DNA from: Notamacropus eugenii | Taxonomy: Eukaryota; Chordata; Mammalia; Diprotodontia; Macropodidae | Length of the DNA stretch: 64,000 nucleotides | Reading direction: 5' to 3' | Assembly: GCF_028372415.1 (NCBI RefSeq) | Contig: NW_027325155.1 | Span: 70,001-134,000, forward strand | Shown: piece after piece, positions 43,101-58,200 of the stretch | Layout of the letters: each line of letters begins with the position of its first letter | Numbering within the stretch: position 1 is the first letter of the stretch | Made by a program: the position numbers and the translations under genes | The notes under the pieces: model-generated | What the model saw: only the letters and a program-made list of their open reading frames with translations | Databases searched by the model: none | Told to the model about the DNA's origin: nothing

Positions 43101-46100
43101 TATTCAATTATACAATCACTACCATATAACTTTAGATTTTTTTCCCCTCCCTTCCTGCTACCTCTCCCCTCCCTCCCTAGGATGGCATACAATTTTATAT
43201 AGGTTCTACACATACATATTTTCACCATAGTCGTGCTGTATAGAAGAATTAAAACGACCAAAATATAATACAAAAAAAATGATATGCTACATTCTGTGAT
43301 TGAACTTCATAGTTCTTTCTCTGGATGAGGAAAGCATTTTGCCTTAAAAGACCATGGGTAAGTTTTTTAAGTCCTTGCATTGCGATGAAATTCCAGGTCT
43401 ACCAGAAAAAACTCTTCACACACTGTGGTCATTATTGCGCACAAAGTTGCACTCAGCATCAGATCATATAAGTCTTTCCAGGACTCTCTGAAGTCCAAGA
43501 TATAAATGCTAACTGACATACTCATACTGACATACATACATACATAATTATATAATTGAAGCCTGAAGAACAGATTTTTTTATCTACTAAATTTTTTCCT
43601 GTGGATAGTTAAGCCAAAAGAGAGTAAATATGGATCTCATTCAGGTGATTCTGAAATGTTTTGGAATTTTATGTAATGAGCTCAATGTCACTTGCAAAAA
43701 AGCACAACTGAAGAATCTTAAAGATGAATTTCTCTCATTGGAGACATTTTTTTTCCATATCTATCAATAAGGCTTGTATTATAGTAATATGAACAAAAGA
43801 TTTCTAGTTGGACCAGTCTTCAAAGCTGAAATGTTTTGCTGAATCAAATGTTCTCAATAAACCAGTATTATATCTCCCATTCTTCTAATATTCAAGTGAC
43901 AAAAAAGATAAGATTATATTTGCAAAACTCTGCCTATTTCCTTCACATACCATTAGCAAGGATAGCTTCATTGTATGTAAATTACTCTCACAAAGGTTTC
44001 GTTGAGAAGAGAAAAAAAGTAGGGGCAACAGCTGTTATTCTTGGTGTCCTATTTTCAGTTATAATAAAATCCATTAATCATTTTAAGTATCAGGTGTTTC
44101 TCCCTCTTTCAGATACACTGAAAATCAATCCTTCAATGTCTTTAAACTATGTCACACTAGGATAAATAGAACTGAAGTTCTTCCCATCATTTGTTCCTTT
44201 CTGTGCCATTTTCGCTTGGAATCATGGGAAAGAAAAAACTTTGTTTAAGAAATCTCACAGGCATTGTTTTCTGTGTTCATTTATTATATGTTCTTCAGTT
44301 TTGTCGTTATAAACCTTGATGATAGTGCTTTCTGCAATTTATTTGTTTTTTTCCACTGAACTTTCCTATAAACATTAACTTATTTATCACCTGAGGTTTT
44401 TTTTATTTTAGAAAATAAAGCAGAAAAAAAACACAATCTATACTAATGTACATTATATGAAAATACACAGCAGAAATGAGGTTTTGTTACTTGCAAGCTC
44501 AAAAACTGTAGAATAATAAGCTCTAAGCAAAATGGTATTCTAATCCTTTTAAAATTACCAGTTTGTCAAGTTTCATTACTAGATTTTTGGTAAATAAATA
44601 CTACTAAGGGTATTAAAACACTGATATTTAAAAAAATCTTTAATGAAATCTTTACACAACTTTAATAGAAAATAATTCTGCTTTTACAATTAAAGATCAG
44701 TTTTTATTCTATCCAAATCTAAATGATCTATGGACTTAGGGCATACATATATAAAATAATTATGGACTTAGTAGGTTCTGAAATAATGCCATCTTAATGT
44801 AAAACTGTAATGTGACTTTAAATTTTGTCAGCAATAAACCCATTGCTTTACCTATCAAGAAATTGACCTAACCCTAAATAAATAGATGGTATCTTATTAT
44901 CAATATCTTTTTGATGCCTAGACAAATACAAAATTTTACTTCTGTGTTAGACTTACTTCCTTCTGTTTTTGCAGTCACAGATGAAACGTTGGTCAATTCC
45001 TCCTTATTCCCTTCACCCCCACCTCTAGATCTTGAATTCCATACTTTAATTACTTCTTCATCATCACTTCTGCTAGAGCTAGTATTTATTTCTCCTTTGT
45101 ATTTTTTTTCCCTAGGAAAAGATTATGAAGTAAAAAAAATATTCAGTCTGTAGTATGAGTAATTATAAAGTGACCCCAAAAATTTCTCATGTAAAATAAC
45201 AGAAATATTCCTCTATTTCTTTCTAGGTTTAAATGTTAGATTTTTCCAATGAACCTATTCGAGGAAGTTTTGCTTGTTTAACAATATATCATCCCAAATA
45301 AGCAATGCAGCTCCTTTTTTCCTTAGAAAATTAGGTTTAAAATAAATATTTTTGGTGGTAAAACACTGATATATTCTTATTCAGATAACATATATTCCTA
45401 GAAAAAGCATAAATTTTACTTTTGTGAAGGACTTAAATGTGGTACTGCTCATTCTGAAAAATTTTTAAACTTAAATAAAATATTTTGTAGATCCAAAGGA
45501 ATATACATTGAAAAAATATTATAAAGTTTAAAAATGTTGCTAAGTTATTATTAGAACTTTTTGTATAAGTACTCTGACTTTCCTTGTTAATTTCTAAAAT
45601 TCCAAGAAAGAAGGTGACTAGAAAAACAGAAAAGGAAACATTCAAGTACTTCCAAGTGCAAATGTTATGATATATAAGTATATGGGTATCAGTATATGTA
45701 AATGTATTCATGTGTACATGTGCATACAGCATATATATATTCATTCAAATGTACACAATATTTATAATACATGACAATTTATAAACTATAGTAGTGTGAA
45801 TATACACATTGATAGATCATTCCTAACAGATAATGTTAGAGTAAAATTTAATATGATAAGTTATCATATGAGAATATCGCTATCTTTTTATTTTATTACA
45901 TTACTATTTAGGGAAGTTTGAAATTTAAAAAACAAGCATTTTTATGTAAAGAAAGATTCCATTTACTTGGGAAGGTCATCTGAACTTAAACTCGTTGAGG
46001 TTTCCTCAGAATCTGATGGTATGAATTTGTCCATCCTGTCTTCATCAAAATATCCCTGAAGGGAAAAATTTTTTAACAAGCATTACAATGTATTGAAAAT

Positions 46101-49100
46101 ATCTATATTTTTTTTTGCTTATTTATCATACTGTAAAGTACTTAAAGCTTTTGTGTCAGTTTTGTAACTCTCAACCCCCATACACTTAAGTATGGCATAA
46201 TACAGAGATTGTTGCGGGGAATGGAATCATGAAGTATTCAGTCTACACTATACCTTCAATTATACCATGCTTTCTTCTTCCAGGGTATGATACTGTACAA
46301 TTAAGTTAATGTCTAGAAACTTCAGTTTTCTCATCTGTAAGATGGGGACAATCATATTAGTGGTGCAATCTCACAGAGTGTATGTTTAAAGTAGTGGTAA
46401 TGCATGTGTGCCTTGAAAACCATAAGTTGTCATGTAAAAACTATTATTATTCATTCATGTATACTGCATTAATTGCACTTCCTCATATTTCCTAAAAATT
46501 CGAAGATACTATTTGTTATGTTCTGATAACCTTAACAAAGAGGGGATTACTAGTATTTGACTTTTTTTCATCTGATCCCCAGAAATAAATCACAAGATAA
46601 TGGAAGTTTTAATGTGTTGAGTCTACGGTTGGGTCTCTAAACAGTGCTTCTTATTAACAGCCAACAAACAACTAAATCTGATAGTAGAGGCTTGAGAATA
46701 AAAGTACCAAAGGTCCAGGAACTCCTGGAATCTTGAAATCCTGAGAAATAACAACATAGCAGCAAAAAAAAAAATTGTAGTTGCAATGCAACATACAGGG
46801 TTAAAGACATAATAATGGTAAGAAAGAACATTTTCAGAAATAAGAAGATTCACATACGAGACAAATAGAAAGTTAGGTTTGGTTTTAAGGAATTTAAAAG
46901 TCAAATAATGCATTTGATTTTAGGGAAAACAGAGAACTACATATACATCATATATGGCCTGAATTGAAATGGGACATATAAAATGTATTTTGAATGTGGA
47001 AATGTCAACATTAACACAGAAGTGGTATGAAAGATAGAGGAGCTGAAGTTGATGCCAATGTTATTTGGACACCAAAAGCAAGGATACTGGATACTTTCAA
47101 AAACAGAGGTCCAAAGATACTACAACTGGTTCTAGACATGATGAATTTCAAATACTTTCAGGTTAACTAGTATAGCATGTCCAAATGGCAACTAGCGACA
47201 CTGAAAACTCAGAAGTTGGGAAACAGGAAACTAGGAGTCACAGACAACACTACAGAAAGGTCACAAAGAATGAAGTTTAAGAAAAGACCATTCAATTTGG
47301 CAATAAAGAGACTATTAGTAATTTCAGAAAAAGAAGTTTTGACTGAATAGTGAGAGGACAAACTGCAGAGTTAAGAAAAGACAGTGAGAAAATAGAAAGC
47401 ACCTACAGTAGCCAGCTTTCTCAAGAAATTTTGCTACAAAAGGAAGGAATGTGACAATACCTAACAGGAACAGTTGGGTCAGGTGAGCGTTTTTTGAGAA
47501 CGGGAAACATAGACATGTTTATTCAGACTAGGAAAGAAGCCAGGAGACAGGGAGAAATCATTAAGAGAGTATAACACAGAAGAAAATGGGATAAAATGAA
47601 ATCAGAACATCGGGGCAGAGCCAAGATGGCGGAGTAGAAAGACGCACATACACATAGCTCCGAACCCACAACCCATAGAACATCTGTAAACAGCAACTCA
47701 CTGCGAATTCTGCAGGACCAGAGGCCACAGAACATTGGAGCGAAGGAGATCTCTGTTCCAGAGGGACCTGCAAACCTCTCGCAAAAGGTCCATCACGCTG
47801 TGGACGCCGAGCCCAGCCCAGCCCTGCCCCGGCCTGGCACCGAGAGGAGAAGATCCGAGCAGGCTTTGGGCACGGGATCTCCAGCGGCCTCACGGGTCCC
47901 TCCACCCACAGGTGACGGGGGTCAGTGAGAGGGTCTCTTCGGCAGGTCAAGAGGGGTGTGGGATGCCCCCATAACTCAGGCCCCCTCGGAGGGAAGCAGT
48001 GGAGGCGGGAGCAGACTGGGGCTCCCCAAGCAGGCAGGAGCCCGGATCCATTGTTGAAGGTCTCTGCATAAACCCCCTGAGGGAACTGAGCCCGTGAGGC
48101 GGCCCTGCCCCCACCTGAGCACCTGAACTTAATCTCACACTGAATAGCAGCCCTGCCCCCGCCCAAAGCCCTGAGGCTGGGAAGCAGCATTTGATTCTCA
48201 GACCCCAAGTGCTGGCTGGGAGGATCTGGAGGCGAGGTGGGTGTGAGGAGAATATTCAGAAGTCAAGTCACTGGCTGGGAAAATGCCCAGAAAAGGGAAA
48301 AGAAATAAAACTATAGAAGGTTACTTTCTTGGTGAACAGGCATTTCCTCCCTTCCTTTCTGATGAGGAAGAACAATGCTTACCATCAGGCAAAGACACAG
48401 AAGTCAAAGCTTCTATATCCCAGCCCACCCAATGGGCTCAGGCCATGGAAGAGCTCAAAAAGAATTTTGAAAATCAAGTTAGAGAGGTGGAGGAAAAACT
48501 GGGAAGAGAAATGAGAGACATACAGTTAAAGCATGAACAGCAGGTCAGCAGCCTGCTAAAGGAGACCCAAAAAAATGCTGAAGAAAATAGCACCTTGAAA
48601 AATAGGCTAACTCAATTGGCAAAAGAGGTTCAAAAGCCAATGAGGAGAAGAATGCTTTCAAAAGCAGAATTAGTCAAATGGAAAAGGAGATTCAAAAGCT
48701 CACTGAAGAAAATAGTTCTCTCAAAATTAGAATGGAACAGATGGAAGCTAATGACTTTATGAGAAACCAAGAAATCACAAAACAAAACCAAAAGAATGAA
48801 ACAATGGAAGATAATGTGAAATATCTCATTGGGAAAACCAACTGACCTGGAAAATAGATCCAGGAGAGACAATTTAAAAATTATGAGACTACCTTAAAGC
48901 CATGATCAAAAAAAGACCCTAGACATCATCTTTCATGAAATTATCAAGGAAAACTGCCCTGAGATTCTTGAACCAGAGGGCAAAATAAATATTCAAGGAA
49001 TCCACAGAACACCGCCTGAAAGAGATCCAAAAAGAGAAACTCCTAGGAAGACTGTGGCCAAATTCCAGAGTTCCCAGGTCAAGGAGAAAATATTGCAAGC

Positions 49101-52100
49101 AGCTAGAAAGAAACAATTCAAGTATTGTGGAAATACAATCAGGAGAACACAAGATCTAGCAGCTTCTACATTAAGGGATAGAAGGGCATGGAATAGGATA
49201 TTCCAGAAGTCAAAGGAACTAGGACTAAAACCAAGAATCACCTACCCAGCAAAACTGAGTAGAATACTTCAGGGGGAAAATTGGTCTTTCAATGAAATAG
49301 AGGACTTTCAAGCATTCTTGATGAAAAGACCAGAGCTGAAAAGAAAATTTGACTTTCAAACACAAGAAGGAAGAGAAGCATGAAAAGGTGAACAGCAAAG
49401 AGAAGTCATAAGGGACTTAGTAAAGTTGAACTGTTTACATTCCTACATGGAAAGACAATATTTGTAACTCTTGAAACTTTTCAGTATCTGGGTACTGGGT
49501 GGGATTACACACACACACATGCACACACGCACACACACATAGAGACAGAGTGCACAGAGTGAATTGAAGAGGATGGGCTCATATCTTAAAAAAATGAAAT
49601 CAAGCAGTGAGAGGGAAATAAATTAGGAGGAGAAAGGGAGAAATGGAATGGGGCAAATTATCTCTCATAAAAGAGGCAAGCAAAAGACTTATTAGTGGAG
49701 GGATAAAGAGAGGAGGTGAGAGAAAAACATGAAGCTTACTCTCTTCACATTCCACTAAAGGAAGGAATAAAATGCACACTCATTTTGGCATGAAAACCTA
49801 TCTTACAATACAGGAAAGTGGGGGATAAGGGGATAAGCAGGGTGTGGGGGGTGATGGAAGGGAGGACATGGGGAGGAGGGAGTAATGTGAGGTCGACACT
49901 CATGGGGAGGGACAGGATCAAAGGTGAATAGAAGTAATGGGGGACAGGATAGGATGGAGGGAAATATAGTTAGTCTTATACAACACAACTATTATGGAAG
50001 TCATTTGCAAAACTACACAGATTTGACCTATATTGAATTGCTTGCCCTCCAAAGGGAAGGGGTGGGGAGGGAGGGATGAAGAGAAGTTGGAACTCAAAGT
50101 GTTAGGAACAACTGTCGAGTAATGTTCTTGCCACTAGGGAATAAGAAATACAGGTAAAGGGGTATAGAAAGTTATCTTGCCCTTCAGGACAAAAGAGAAG
50201 ATGGAGACAAGGGCAGAGAAGGATGATAGAAGAGAGAGCAGATTGGTCATAGGGGCAATTAGAATGCTTGTGTTTGGGGGGGGGAGGGGACAAAAGGGGA
50301 GAAAATTTGGAACCCAAAATTTTGTTAAAATGAATGTTAAAAGTTACATAAATAAATTAATTTAAAAAAATGAAATCAGAAATAGATACTTAAATATGAA
50401 TATCTAATTTACCTTGTTTTCTTTGCTAATATAGTCCAGTTGTAAGCACCATGGATGAGTCCAAATTCTACTTAATATATTAAAGTCCTGAAAGAGTTTT
50501 GCTCCTGCTTTTCCTCTTCCCCCTTCAGTAATACTTCCTGCAACTGATAATAAAAGGCAGTTTTTTAATGAAAATTTTAACAAAAATTTTTTTTACTAAA
50601 GTCATCAACACCACTATCTACAGTTGCCTCTATTTCAATAAGAATCCAAGTATATTTTAAATGTTTAACAGATGTGGAGGGAGGTTGACATTTTTAAAAA
50701 AAATTTTAAACTCTTGTTACTTATAATTCTATACTTGTTAGAGAAATATAAGAAAAAATATAACAAATATAAGAATAGGGGTTGCCTACCCAAGAGAAGG
50801 CAATGCAAGTAGAGGAGTAGAAAAGGGGAAAAGAGGAATAGATACACAATCGTGTCTGGATCAAGCTCACAATCTGGGAAGTCTAGTTGTGAGATGATGC
50901 CAGAATATTTTAATGTTTTGATTTGGAATCATTTAATTATTTCACTTCACAATTTTTTTCTTTATGATTACATAACTTATTTAGTACCATTCTTTTTTAA
51001 TTGGACACCATTTTCCCAGCAGTGATCTTTAATTACTACTTTTCACTGATTTAGGTACAACTTTCTTTCTTCTGTTACCTTATACTTTGATCCTTTCTAA
51101 ATAAAACTTAAATCTACATTACCATATCATCCTCATCACAGGTTACTTCTATAAAATCTACTATGTTTCACATATTGTGCTGAGCGCTTTGCAAATGTCT
51201 CATTTGATTTTCACAAACACCTCTGGGAGATAATTTCTGTTTTTATCAACATTTTACAGATAAGGAAATTAAGAAAGTCAGGTTAAGTGACTTTTCCACA
51301 GTCACAAAGATAGTAACTATGCTGTATTTGAACTGCTGTTAGGCCCAGTGTCCCACCTCAGTCCTTTGAATCCTTATAAGGACATCTAGAGCTCGTTACC
51401 CTATAAACTGATTATTACCACAACACAAAACCCATCCATCTGCAGCTTTTCCTATCACTTATGTGTCATTCTCAAATCTTCATTACTCATACACTTGCCA
51501 TGTTCAAACATATTCCAAATCATTTTCACATCCCTCCAATCTGTTTCCTTAATTTCAAGTACACAGACAAATTCCTTATTATCTCCTGTGTCCCTTTAAT
51601 TGGTCTCACAGTTTCACAACAATCTAATCTTCACTCAATAATCAAAATCGTTATTTTCTTTGTTACATTTTCAGTTTCAAACTGTCTTCCTTTCTGCTTC
51701 TACATTAGAGAAGGACACCACTTGAAACAGATTTATAAATGTATGTAAAACTATCCTGTGCATACTTCTATTTATCAATTCTTATCCTGGGGATGGAAAG
51801 CATTCTCCTTCAGTGGTCCTTGGTAGTTGATTTGAAGATTTATGATACTCAGAATAACTTAGTCATCTAAAGTTGTTCTTAAAACGATATTACTTTTACT
51901 GTAGGCAACATTCTCTTCATTCTGTTAACTTCACTTTTCATTTTTTCATTCAAATTTTTCCATGTTTTTTCTAAAATCAACCTGCTCATCATTCCTTCCA
52001 GCTCAATAGTATTCCCTCACATTCTCATACCACAACTTATTCCTTCCCCAAAAAACAGGCTCCCTCTTAATTTCCAGTTTTCCTCACCACACAGAGAGCT

Positions 52101-55100
52101 GCTATTAATATTTTAGAATATATGATTTCATTTCCTTTTTCCCTAATCATCTTTGGAAACAAGAGTAAGTAGGGGTATTGCTGGGCCAAAAGGGTAGAGG
52201 GCATAGGTAGTTTAATAACTCTTGGGGAAAAATTCCAGATTACACTCCAAAATGGTTGGATCAGTTCACAGTTGCACCAATGATGCATTAGTGTCCCAAT
52301 TTTCCACATCCCCTCTATCATTTGCCAGCTTCTCCTATCAAATCTGACAGGTATTTCAAAGAAGTCTTCATTTTCATTTCTCCATTTTTCATAAGACTCA
52401 GAAGTTTTGATTTCTTCACCCAAAAACTGGCTGCTAATATCCTTTAATCATTTACCAATTTAGGAACGACTCAAATTTTGTAAGTTCCCTATATGTTTGG
52501 GATATGGGACCCCAATTTCCTGCCAGCCTTCTCATCTTGGCCACATAAGTTTTATTTGTACAAACCCTTTTTAGTTTAATGTAATCAAAATTATCCATTT
52601 ATATCTCACAGCTCTCTATCACTTGTTTTACTCATAAATTCTTCTCCCATCCATAAGTGCATATGTAGTAGATTCCATGTTCTGTTAACTTATTTGTGCT
52701 ATCTGTATTTATGTCTAGGTCATGTATCATTTTGATCTTCTCTTGGTTAATGATGTAAGATACTGATCTAGGGACAGTTAAGTGGTACAGTGGAGAAAAT
52801 ACTGGGCCTGGAATCAGGAAGATCTCAGCTCGAATACAACATCATGCACCAGTTTGCCTCAGTTGCTTATGTAAAATGAAACAGCAAAGCACTCTGGTAT
52901 CTCTGCCAAGAAAACCCTAAAAAAGTTCACAAACATCAGGTATTACTGAAAAATGACTGAACAAAACACTGGCCTGTACTTAGATTCAGTTTTCCCAACT
53001 ATTTTTACTAAAAGTGCATTTTTATCCCAAACGCTTAAGTCTTTATAGAAAAAAAATTAAAATTGAAATATTTATTTACTATATTCCACTGATTTGATCT
53101 TGATATTTCTTCCTTTATATTGTTTCCATTTTTCATTTGATATTCTTGACTTCTTGTTCTTCCAAATGAATTTTGTTATTTTTTTCTAGCTCAAGAAAAT
53201 AATCGTTTGGTAATTTAATTGGGATGGCACTGTATAAATAGATTAGTTTAGTGGAACTGTCATTTTTCTTATATTGATCTCCTATATACAGTTAATATTT
53301 CTCCAATTATTTAAATATAACTTTATTTGTATAAAAAGTGTGTTATAAATGTAGGTCATGGGTTTATCTTGGCAAGTATATTCCTACGTATTTTATGCTG
53401 TCCATAGTTATTTTAAATGGAGTATCTCTCACTATCCCTTCCTCCACACTTTTGTTGGTGATATACAGAAATGCTGATTATGTGGATTTATTTTATATCC
53501 TGCTACTCTACTAAAACACTGTTTCAATTAACTTTAGTTGAATCCCTGGGATTTTCCAAACATATCATCATAATGTCTCGAAGAAGATAATTTTATCTCA
53601 TTGCCCATCCTGATTTCTTCAATTTATTTTTCTTCTCATAATACTACTGCTAGCATTTCTAACGCAATATTGAATAATACTGATGGTAACAGGCATCCTA
53701 GTTTCTCTCTCTTGATCTTACTGGGAAGGTTTCCAGCTTACCTCCAATAGCAAATAATGCTTGCTGGTAGTTTTAGGTAGATTTATTTTATCACTTTAAG
53801 AAAAAAATACATTTATACTTATGCTTCCAAGTGTTTCTTTCAATAAGAATAAGTGTTTATTTTGTCTAAATCTATTTTCATCATCATCAGGGTGAGATAT
53901 TCCTGATTCACATCACCATGGAAGAAAAATAATTGAAAGAAAAAAAGAAGAGTGCCCAGGACAGGAATATGGAGAACAACAATACTTATGGAAAAGGGAA
54001 ATGATAAAACAATAAAGTATTAGGGGAACTAATGTTCAGAGAGATAAGGAAACAGCTAGAAAGGTAATAAGAGAATTAGGAGTAGAACAAAGTGCCATGA
54101 AAAGCAAAAAAAGAGAAAATAATCAGAGGGAGTAATCAAATGTCAAAAATTTTTGAGAATCAAAAGAGAAGAGAAAACATTGATGAAGCTATGTAACTGC
54201 AGTTGAGATAAACTGTAAATCAATAAATACTTAAAACTCTTTATTTTCCAGGTACTGTGCTAAGAACTAAGAATGCAAAGACAGGTAAAAGACAGTCCTT
54301 TCAAAAACTTGTAATCTAAAGAGAGAAGTAACTTGCAAACAAGCTAAATATCAGAAAAATTTGAAATTAATGACTAATGGGAAGGCAATAGAAATTACGA
54401 GGAAACGGGAAAGGTCTCCTGTAGAATGTGAAATTTCAGGGGAAATTTGAAGAAAACTAGGGTTAGAGATGCACAAAACATGTAGGGGACACGCAGAGAA
54501 AATGCTAAGAGTCAGAAGAATGAGTGTGCTGATCAAAGAACAGTAAGGAATCCAATGTTAAGGCCTGAAGAGCACAGGGAGGGGAGTATAAGGCACAAGA
54601 AGACTGATTATAAGAAGAATAATTGAGTAATTGGAGAGACCAGAATATAAGACTTTAAATGCCAAATTATGAGGAAATCAGGAGGGAAAAATTCAAGATT
54701 TATGTGGGTAAAATGAAATAATTAGGGCTACAAGAATAATAGGCAAAATGACTTTTTCAATTTGAATACATGATCACTAAAAGAAGCCAAACTTTGCAAT
54801 TTTAAATATAAACTGAAATAATCATTATAGAGAGTAGATAATGATACATGTCTTTTCATCTATGGAAAAAATAGACCACAGGAATTAAGACAGAATGTTT
54901 CATGAATTATCTGTAGCTTTTACTTAAATATTTATGTCACTTGTGGTTTACATTTTTCATGATTCTTCAGTAACTTTTATTAGTTTTTACTATTTTCATA
55001 TTTTGAAAATATTCTATGAGAGCAAAATTCATAATTTCCTTACTCATTTATCCATCTAAAATGTATAATCCATAACACACTTCATGATTCTACTGTGGTA

Positions 55101-55234
55101 CCACTTGTCTAAGGATAGAAAATATTTAATATTGTCAGATATAGTATATAATCTCAACCAGAAAATGTACCTTTATCTGAATTTTGTTAACACTTTAATA
55201 TCCTTCTCCCTTTGCTCCCAAAGTTATTCTTTAA

Positions 55235-55298
<64 letters not shown>

Positions 55299-58200
55299 TG
55301 TATGTATGTATGTATGTATGTATATGTCTGTTTTCTAGGGATGCCACCAGTACAAGTTTTGTAGCTGAGATAATCTCTGAAACAGAATCTTTTTAAATAA
55401 AATAATTCCAAAACCCTTGTTGCCAGATTACTTCTCATCCTTCTATATAATAGTAATACAGGCCATAACTATTATAGTCCGTCAAAGTGTTTCCCACTTT
55501 ATCTTTCTTTCCAAAAGTTTCAAACAAAACTGTCATCAAATCCCTTATTTTACTTTTCTCAGAAGTTTTCTCAAAAGTTCATTATTACCAGAAAATACTA
55601 TCAGATTTTAGTCAGTGTATTATTTCAGAATGGTTTGTAACTATGGTCCAATTTTTTAAAGTAACAATATTTTTGAGGAACTAATTAATCCTTACAAATT
55701 AACATGAAAGAATAATCAAAGTAATTTAAAAAATTTTGTACCTGGTAAGTGATCCAAATAGTACTGATAAAGCTTGCACTGAACAGATGTCATTCTTACT
55801 GCCAGTACATACTCGTATTTGGGCGGTAAAATCTTTGTTAATGTTGTGTGATCCTTCCTCTGTTAAATAACCAAATAAAAATAAGTTATGTTCTCATATT
55901 CTCATAATTCTAGTATATTCCAAATTTCAAAATAGCCTAACTCTCAAACTTGTAATCTCCTTAACATAATCAGTCACTTGTTCTCCCAAATTTAAGTACT
56001 GATCTTTTTTTCTTCACTACTGGAAAAACATAACCTTATTCCAATGAAAATAATAATAATTCTCTTTTCACTATCCAACAAATGGTCCTTCCTTCTGACT
56101 TCCTTGTCACCATACACAGTTCTTAATTTTCTATTACCTTTCATTTCACAAATTTATTATATTATCTCTACTCAAAATTTCTCATAAAGACAAACAAAAT
56201 TCTGACTCCTTGAATGGTTCTCTGCCTTCATTTTTCATAGCTACAAAACTGAGGGATTCTGGACTGGGTGGTCATTAGTAGTCACTGTTGTGCAGCCTAC
56301 AGCAGTGCTTCTTACCTTATGCTTCAAATGTAACAACATATCATAAAGAGGTTTCAAGTGAAATTACAGATTTTTCAAGTAAAACTGAATGAGTACATTT
56401 TACATTTACCTGAACACAGCCTGCTAACATTTCACAGAGAATATGGGCACGCTTTTTCATTATTCGAACATCTGCCATGCTGGAATCTGCACACTGGCCA
56501 TTTTGAATTGGATTTATGAATCGATTTCTAAATTCCTTAATAGAACCAAGAAGATTCTCTTTGATAAAATTAACCATACAGTGATCTAAGAAAAGAAAGA
56601 TAAATTTTCAATGTAAACATTTCAAATTTCATTCAAATAATTTTATATCATTAAAAGCAACAATGTTGAAAAATAAAGTTTTTTTTCAAGTGAGATATGA
56701 TGAAATATGTTGGTTGAATTAGCACTTGACAAATCATTATTTAACAATCCAACCAATATTTTGACATGCAGCTAAGCATATTTTTTGGAAATAGTTCAGA
56801 AAATTTAGTAAGAAACAAAACTGTAGTAATGTTTAGTAAAAAATTTTTTTAAAACAAGGAAATAATTGAACAAAATATCAACAAAAATTAATAATATAAT
56901 AATTGAAACACTTCAGACAAGTTAAGAAATAAAAGAAAAATTCTCAAAAAGACTTGGTAAGGAGATTAGGAACATGTTCTATTCAAGCTGAAAGAATAGC
57001 TCAAAGTAACTTAAAAGCAAAATGTTACTTACATTCAATTAGATTATTTTGTAAAGGTGTTCCTGTTAAAATAATTCTTCTTCTTGAACGAATGGAATTC
57101 ATAGCTTTGGATACAGCTGACGCTTCATTTTTTAGTATGTGACCTTCATCACACACAACAAAATCTGGACCTACCAAAAAATTCTTACTATTATTTAGTT
57201 CTCTCAAAAATTGTATTAATTAATGCTTATCTAAGTTCAAACTGCACAGTAGAACAATGATTAAATATTGAAAATCTATGTTAGTGACCCACACTAGCCA
57301 AATAAATGGAAAGATCAGTGGGTTAAGAGTCAGAATACCTGAAGCAAGACATTCACCTGACCAAGAATGTGTCATTTAAGATTTGTTTGTTTTATTTTTC
57401 ATTTGTACACCACATTTTTGATTTCTTAAACCTTTCACTTACTCTACAATGCAAAAAAAATCATACCTGAAATCAAAGAAAAAAATCGCAATTTTGTAAA
57501 AACATAAAAAAAATTCCATTTCATTAAAAAAATCACAACTGGTTGAAACATTCTCCAAATTTTAACTACTGGTTTTATGTCTCTGCTTTCTTCCGACCCC
57601 TCACCCATATTATGGAATATATGTCACTTTTTACCTCTGTCTCTGACTTCCTTGGGAGCACAAGATCAGGTATAATTGACTCAAGGAGCATTAAAAATAC
57701 AGAAACCTTTTCATTTTATACAATTCCAATTGCAAATTATGTTCCTGAACCGCTGGATCAATTTACAAATCTACTATTAGTATAAAGTGTGTCTGAATTT
57801 ACACAGCATCACCAACACTGACTCTTTTAACCATTTTCCACAAATTTTATTATTAGTTACAAGCACTTTTCCATGTCTGTATTGATAGCTTGTGAGAATT
57901 TTTCACACCACCTGATTAGTTTCCAACTGAAGACCAGTTTTATTTCATACCTATGCCAACAAATGACAGTTTTCCTTTTATCTGAACCTTCCACTTCTGG
58001 TGAGGGCAATATCATTCCATCTTGCTGATTTTTCTCTGAACTATCCACTAATAATGTCCTAATTGTCCAGCCTCAGACCTCTTAGAATTCCAATTTATCC
58101 TCTACAAAGTTGCCAAAGGGACTTTCCTAAAGCACAAGTGTGAACATGACCCTAGAAGAAAATATTAACCTCTGGAATTTATTTATCTGTATAAATGATA

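Noticed and set aside
43836..44165. 109-codon open frame on the plus strand in an intron
   Set aside because: AT-rich, no recognisable domain, no codon structure or splice context; consistent with chance.
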